From Mucidula mucida (lineage: Eukaryota > Basidiomycota > Agaricomycetes > Agaricales > Physalacriaceae): a stretch of 20,492 bases of DNA. The notes beneath the pieces are model-generated. The model did not search any database. It saw nothing but the letters and a program-made list of their open reading frames with translations, and was not told where the DNA came from. This document shows, piece by piece, positions 16,557-20,492 of the stretch; positions within the stretch are counted from its first letter, which is position 1; each line of letters begins with the position of its first letter. Made by a program: the position numbers and the translations under genes. The stretch is from NCBI GenBank assembly GCA_015501055.1, contig JADNYV010000600.1, positions 1 to 20,492 of the forward strand, read 5' to 3'.

Positions 16557-19309
16557 CAGTGTTGTCATAGAGGCCTCATTTGAGCCCTAGATTTTTGTTA
16601 AGGCCTCAAGATATTTAGAGGGCTTAAACAAAGCCTTAATTAGAGACCTTAAAGTGGTCGCATAATACAGATTACATCATGTACTTATCGCCCGATCCTT
16701 CAAGCGCGCCGTCGTCGGGAGCCTCTTCTGCATACTCGGCCTGCAATAGCTCCATCAATTGCGACTCTTCATCTAACACCGCACGTTGACGTGTGCGAGT
16801 ACCTGTTGTATCAACCGGACGAGCCGCACCATTACCACCAAGCAGCTTCCGTAGCATGGCCGGCAGGAATTTACGGGATTTTGATGGCCCTCTAGAGGCT
16901 GCCGCGGAAGTTCCTGGGACTCCTTCCTCATCAGAAGACATATTGATGTCCTCATCGCTGGCAGCTTGTTCCTCCTCCACCCATTTCTTCATCTCCTTCC
17001 GCCAGTCTTTCTTGGATTTAATGAGAACATGGTGCGGTTGAGGATTGTCGCCGTCAGTGTCGGACCCGTTAGAGTCATCGAGACTATCAGCATATTGAGG
17101 CACCTCCAAGAGTGATGCTACTTGCTCGGAATTGTGATTCTTGCGCTTCTGACGTGCCGCCACAAGCCCGGTTCTGACATGCTCATTGCGGATGCCAGCA
17201 CCGACCTAGATCGGCGCAAAACGATAAGAATCAATATAGAGAAGAACTGTGATTTAGCCACGTACCTTGGACAGTTTCTCCAGCTTATGAAGCGCCATAC
17301 GATTGCGACGGTCTGTCTTCTTCACTTTTGCGTCGGAAAATGTTCGCTCCATGCCAGCCTGATTGACGACGAGATCCAACAGCATGATTGCGAACTCCGC
17401 CAGCTCATATACACTCTCATTGTCGAGAAACTGCTCCCAGACTAAGATAGGATCCTTTCCCTAGAATAGATTCAATAGAATAAGTAGTAGTGCATGTAAA
17501 CAAACGCCGAACATGTACATTGGTTTCGGAAAACGTCGCCTCGTGCTCTTTCCAATCCCTAAACGAGCCGCGACCAGCAAGATATGCCATAAAGGCAATA
17601 GACACTGCCTTCTCCTTTGTGGCACGTAGCTCAGCCAACTCGTCAGCAGGTATTGATGGATCTGGACAAGAGTTAACACACTTATAAAGCTGTAAATGTC
17701 GTTAATGTTTGCATAGTAACAATGAATAGGAAACAGACCTCCAAGAATGCCGAGTTCAATGCAAAGGCATTGATGCCCGCGTTCTTCCCAAAACGCGAGA
17801 CACCCTCATACGGGTTGAGGATCAGAGCGAAGATGAAGATGGGCTGGTCTAATGCCTTCCAGCGCTTCTCGATACACTTTGTCATGCCTTGAGCAACGGA
17901 GCGTACGGCATGAGCATCAAAATAACGAAAGATACCCGTGAACGTGAGCAAAACCTCGTCAAGACGAGTGTGATCTGTCTGGTTTATGTTGGTTCCGTAG
18001 CAGATGGGCTCGATGTTGCGAAGGACATCCTCAAGTCCTTTCCAGAAGTCCGCATTGTCGATGAGATTGATATGTTCTTCGGCGGCAGTCTTGAGTCTAT
18101 CGTGCTCCTTGCGTCCTTTCTTGGCTCCGACTTGTGCAGCGATGATCTCGTCTCGTTGAAGGATAGCAGCTTGACGAAGTGATGGCTTTAACGTCATGAG
18201 ACGGTCGAACGCAAGGAAATGAGTAGTCCAGCGAGTTAGATTAGCAACAATAACGGCAAGAACGGTGTTCGTCTTGCTTAACTGAACATCATCAAAGATG
18301 GCGCGAACCTTCTGATGGTTCAAGAGCCATCCAATCAGGCCAGTTGCCTGCTCTGCATACTTGGCGGCGATTAAATTCTCTTTGAAGTAGTCGCCAAGAG
18401 TCAATTGGAACTACCAAATGGGTGTAAGTCGTAATCCGATTAATACATTCCCGGTGAACACTTACCTGATGAGCACAGCACGGAGCTACTAGAAGCCACG
18501 GGCGCTTATGTGGCATCAGATCCCTTCCTTTATGACTCCCACCATTGTTGTCGCAGCAAAACAGCACAACGATGCAGCCCGTTACTGCCTCTGTCTCATT
18601 GATGACGGCCAGAAAGAACTCGCAGTACGACTCGCCATCTTTCTTCTGCTTATTCGTCTTGACCAATTTTACCAGATACAACTGTTGATTTACTGTCAGT
18701 AGCAACCGAGAAAAGGATGCAACACATACCTTTCCGCGACGAGCAATATGAACCCCCGTTACACTGTTATGTGAGTTGTCCTTCCATCCATCCGTGCTGG
18801 GGATGTTGAATCAGCAAGAGACATAGATCATCCAAACATGTACATACGATATAGAGACATGCTTTCGGTGAACAGATTCATGAATAACTTGGTCAATATT
18901 GTTTGCCGCCGTATTGAGCAGCTTTCCAGATAGCAAGCAACGCTCAGGAATTACCTCGTTGGCCGTAGCTTGCATCATGAGGAAGAGTGAAATGACTTCG
19001 GGATCGTCAGTCCAGCGGAAGGGGAGATTTGCGGATATGGTGGCGCGCATGAACTGGGCCTGGACTGCTGCTTTTTCCGAGGCCAAGAAAGGTATGTTAA
19101 TTCCTTTAAACACCTTCAGATGTGTTTGCTTAAGCATCTGCTTCGTCGCTTCAAGCTGCTGGCGCTTAGGCGGTTGCAACGGCCCAGCATCTGCCTCGTC
19201 ATCTCCCTCAGAGCCATCATTGTCTTTACCGCCATTCCGGCCCTTCTTGAGCTTTTTGAGACACTCCTTTTTGCAAACAGCAACCTTGCGAACGGCAGCA
19301 GCCACATTG
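16557..19309 (-). mobile_element. hAT-family DNA transposon, interrupted by gypsy copy C
   Basis: The junction with copy B pol is at 16556/16557; the inserted end begins CAGTGTTGTCATAG, a typical hAT-like CAGTG terminus. The 8 bp before it, CAATGGGT (16549-16556), are the expected target duplication; the partner lies beyond the window. The strip 16557-16671 carries AGGCCTCA twice (16571-16578, 16601-16608), like the subterminal motifs common in hATs. The gene inside runs on the minus strand. The far end was separated by an LTR element inserted at 19310. Confidence 0.85.
16672..19309 (-). CDS. hAT transposase, seven exons visible, 5' end missing
   Basis: Cut-and-paste transposase. Predicted exons on the minus strand: before 19309 to 18848, 18796-18730, 18681-18466, 18410-17739, 17689-17519, 17460-17266, 17205-16672; introns 48-60 nt, all GT..AG. 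Joined, about 770 residues with no stop. Seen in order: a basic and acidic N-terminal linker, SANLPFRWTDDPEV, STDGWKDNSHNS (first catalytic Asp region), VLFCCDNNGGSHKGRD (second Asp region), a C-x2-H motif PCCAHQ, ANLTRWTTHF, EPICYGTNINQTD, IEKRWK..DQPIFIFALILNP, and a C-terminal hAT dimerisation block AIMLLDLVVNQAGMERTFSDAKVKKTDRRNRM, then a charged tail. The N-terminal BED-type zinc finger usual in this family is missing, cut off by the LTR at 19310. Start unknown. Confidence 0.85.
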
Positions 19310-19838
19310 TGTTATGAATGACCATATTTTCACACTTTCACATCTTATCATATCTTATCGGGGGCCTTGTCTTATCAACCAACGGACTGTTTCATCATCT
19401 GTTTCGTCACCGATCATACTCCTTTTCATTACCGAAGCCGTACTCATGTCGAACACACACCCAACACATGGATGACATCATACATGCCGATACCTCATGG
19501 ACTCCCTATTGTATACACACCGCCGACACTCGTAGCACACATGGTCGTTTCAGTATTATTACTTACATGCAGATACCACTCGTATTTAATGGTTTCACGG
19601 ACTAGTAGCATACAACACTGGGTCAAGGGCGTGGAGCATCCCTAGTAGAAACGCGTATGGACAAGGAGTCTCAAACACAGACTTACTAGTATATAAGCAG
19701 TAGTGTAGTATCATTGTACTTTAGTTCCGATCTCGTTTATACACCTGGCCTAGCCTAGTCTTACGAACACAAACGCTTTCTCTTTCAGTTCTTGCTGTGG
19801 TACCTGGTTGAGTCTCGTGGCTTAGTCAGTCGCTAACA
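19310..19838 (+). repeat. 5' LTR of gypsy copy C
   Basis: 529 bp, TG..CA. TATATAAG at 19690-19697, inferred start AGTTCCGATCT at 19723-19733, 33 nt apart. It shares several variant bases with the 5' LTR of copy A. Confidence 0.93.
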
Positions 19839-19840
19839 GA

Positions 19841-19851
19841 GGATCGGAACT
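19841..19851 (+). other. Self-priming PBS of copy C
   Basis: GGATCGGAACT, two bases after the LTR, pairs with the start motif at 19723-19733; the first base is G instead of A, which still allows a G-U pair in RNA. Confidence 0.65.
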
Positions 19852-20437
19852 ACTTTCTACCACCTACCACACATCCCTGATTGTCGATCAGCACTCCGCT
19901 GTTTGATCATCGCACATTCCCCTATTCCCTTTCCCTGTTTACAGATCGACGGATTCCTAATTCCAGCGCACGTCCGCATACGTGTGTATTGGTCCCAGTA
20001 GCGCCGGCTAACAGTTAGAGATAACTGCCTCGGGTGCTGGAAGTAGCCGCTCTCACGAGAACAAACTTTTGGCAGTTGCACTTCAGTGGGCGCTGTTTAC
20101 GGGTCAACCCCCGTTCCCAGGAAAACTTCGGCTTACCTCACACCAGAGGGACGTCGGCTGGGCAATTGCGAACTTGTGACGAGCTCTTGGGCTCCGTAGA
20201 TACGTAGTCAGTAGTCGGTAAAATAGCGTAGACAGTTACGATACTTACCTACCTTACTTACCTTACGATACACACCATCATTCCCCACCCTACCAAGTCC
20301 TGGATTCTATCTCAGATCTAGGCGACTCCTCCTTATTCATCCAAACCTCTATTCCCTCACCCGTTTCATCAAAATCCGCATCTCCTATATCCCAACTTTC
20401 ACCCTTTCACTCTCCGATCCTATCACCCCGACTCATC
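19852..20437 (+). other. AUG-free gag leader of copy C
   Basis: From the inferred start at 19723 to the gag ATG at 20438 is again 715 nt with no ATG seen. Nearly identical to the leader of copy B. Confidence 0.6.
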
Positions 20438-20492
20438 ATGTCCAACGAAGCACCCGAAACCGCTCCTCACACACCCGCTCATCACACTGATG
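20438..20492 (+). CDS. gag: Gag of copy C, first 18 codons
   Basis: ATG in the same context as copies A and B (CATCATGTCC), encoding MSNEAPETAPHTPAHH and two more residues before the window ends. Whether the rest is intact cannot be seen. Confidence 0.85.
   Translation, partial: MSNEAPETAPHTPAHHTD

Larger units (their letters stand above)
19310..20492 (+). mobile_element. Ty3/gypsy retrotransposon, copy C (5' part only)
   Basis: LTR 19310-19838, PBS, leader and the first codons of gag, running off the window. Inserted into the hAT transposase gene; the preceding five bases CATTG (19305-19309) are the predicted target duplication. It has the fewest decay marks in leader and promoter and is the youngest event visible in the nest. 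Confidence 0.9.

Noticed and set aside
1..20492. CRISPR arrays, rRNA or tRNA genes, bacterial operon signals
   Set aside because: None seen; the window is eukaryotic with spliceosomal introns.

Overview
This is a filamentous-fungal nuclear window, most likely from an Agaricomycete basidiomycete (inference; the species cannot be named). Evidence: a host gene with very short introns (46-61 nt) and a 9-nt microexon, a non-LTR (LINE) relic, chromodomain Ty3/gypsy retrotransposons, and two DNA transposons whose transposases resemble families I associate with mushroom-forming fungi. Only about 400 bases at the left edge are an ordinary host gene; nearly everything after about 1.38 kb is nested mobile DNA.

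Layout: (1) 1-400, 3' end of the mitochondrial ATP synthase subunit f gene (ATP17), followed by about 1 kb with no recognisable gene. (2) 1378-2057, a decayed LINE reverse transcriptase cut by a gypsy LTR. (3) 2058-9110, gypsy copy A: LTR, leader, gag, a broken pol (protease, RT, RNase H, integrase, chromodomain), polypurine tract, LTR. Its pol also carries a 529-bp solo LTR of the same family, flanked by a perfect GATTG target duplication. (4) 8582-16556, gypsy copy B, which shares its 5' LTR with the 3' LTR of copy A (tandem arrangement). Its gag is split by (5) a 3.73-kb TIR DNA transposon (10162-13893) encoding one large two-exon transposase of a superfamily I cannot name. Its pol is cut in the RNase H region by (6) a hAT transposon (from 16557) with a minus-strand, seven-exon transposase that reads without a stop. 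That gene is itself cut near its 5' end by (7) gypsy copy C (19310 to the window edge).

The gypsy family shows its expression logic. A TATA box lies 33 nt upstream of an 11-12-nt sequence that is the reverse complement of the primer-binding site just after the LTR, which fits Tf1-type self-priming. A leader of about 715 nt then follows that has no AUG in copies B and C. At the gag/pol junction there is a GGGTTTT slippery heptamer, a 5-nt spacer and a 10-bp hairpin that should direct -1 frameshifting into pol.

Most coding damage (CGA to TGA stops, CpG to TpG/CpA differences between copies) looks like cytosine-methylation-driven decay. The implied order of events is: LINE, then the gypsy A/B tandem, then the solo LTR, the TIR transposon and the hAT (relative order unknown), then gypsy copy C inside the hAT.
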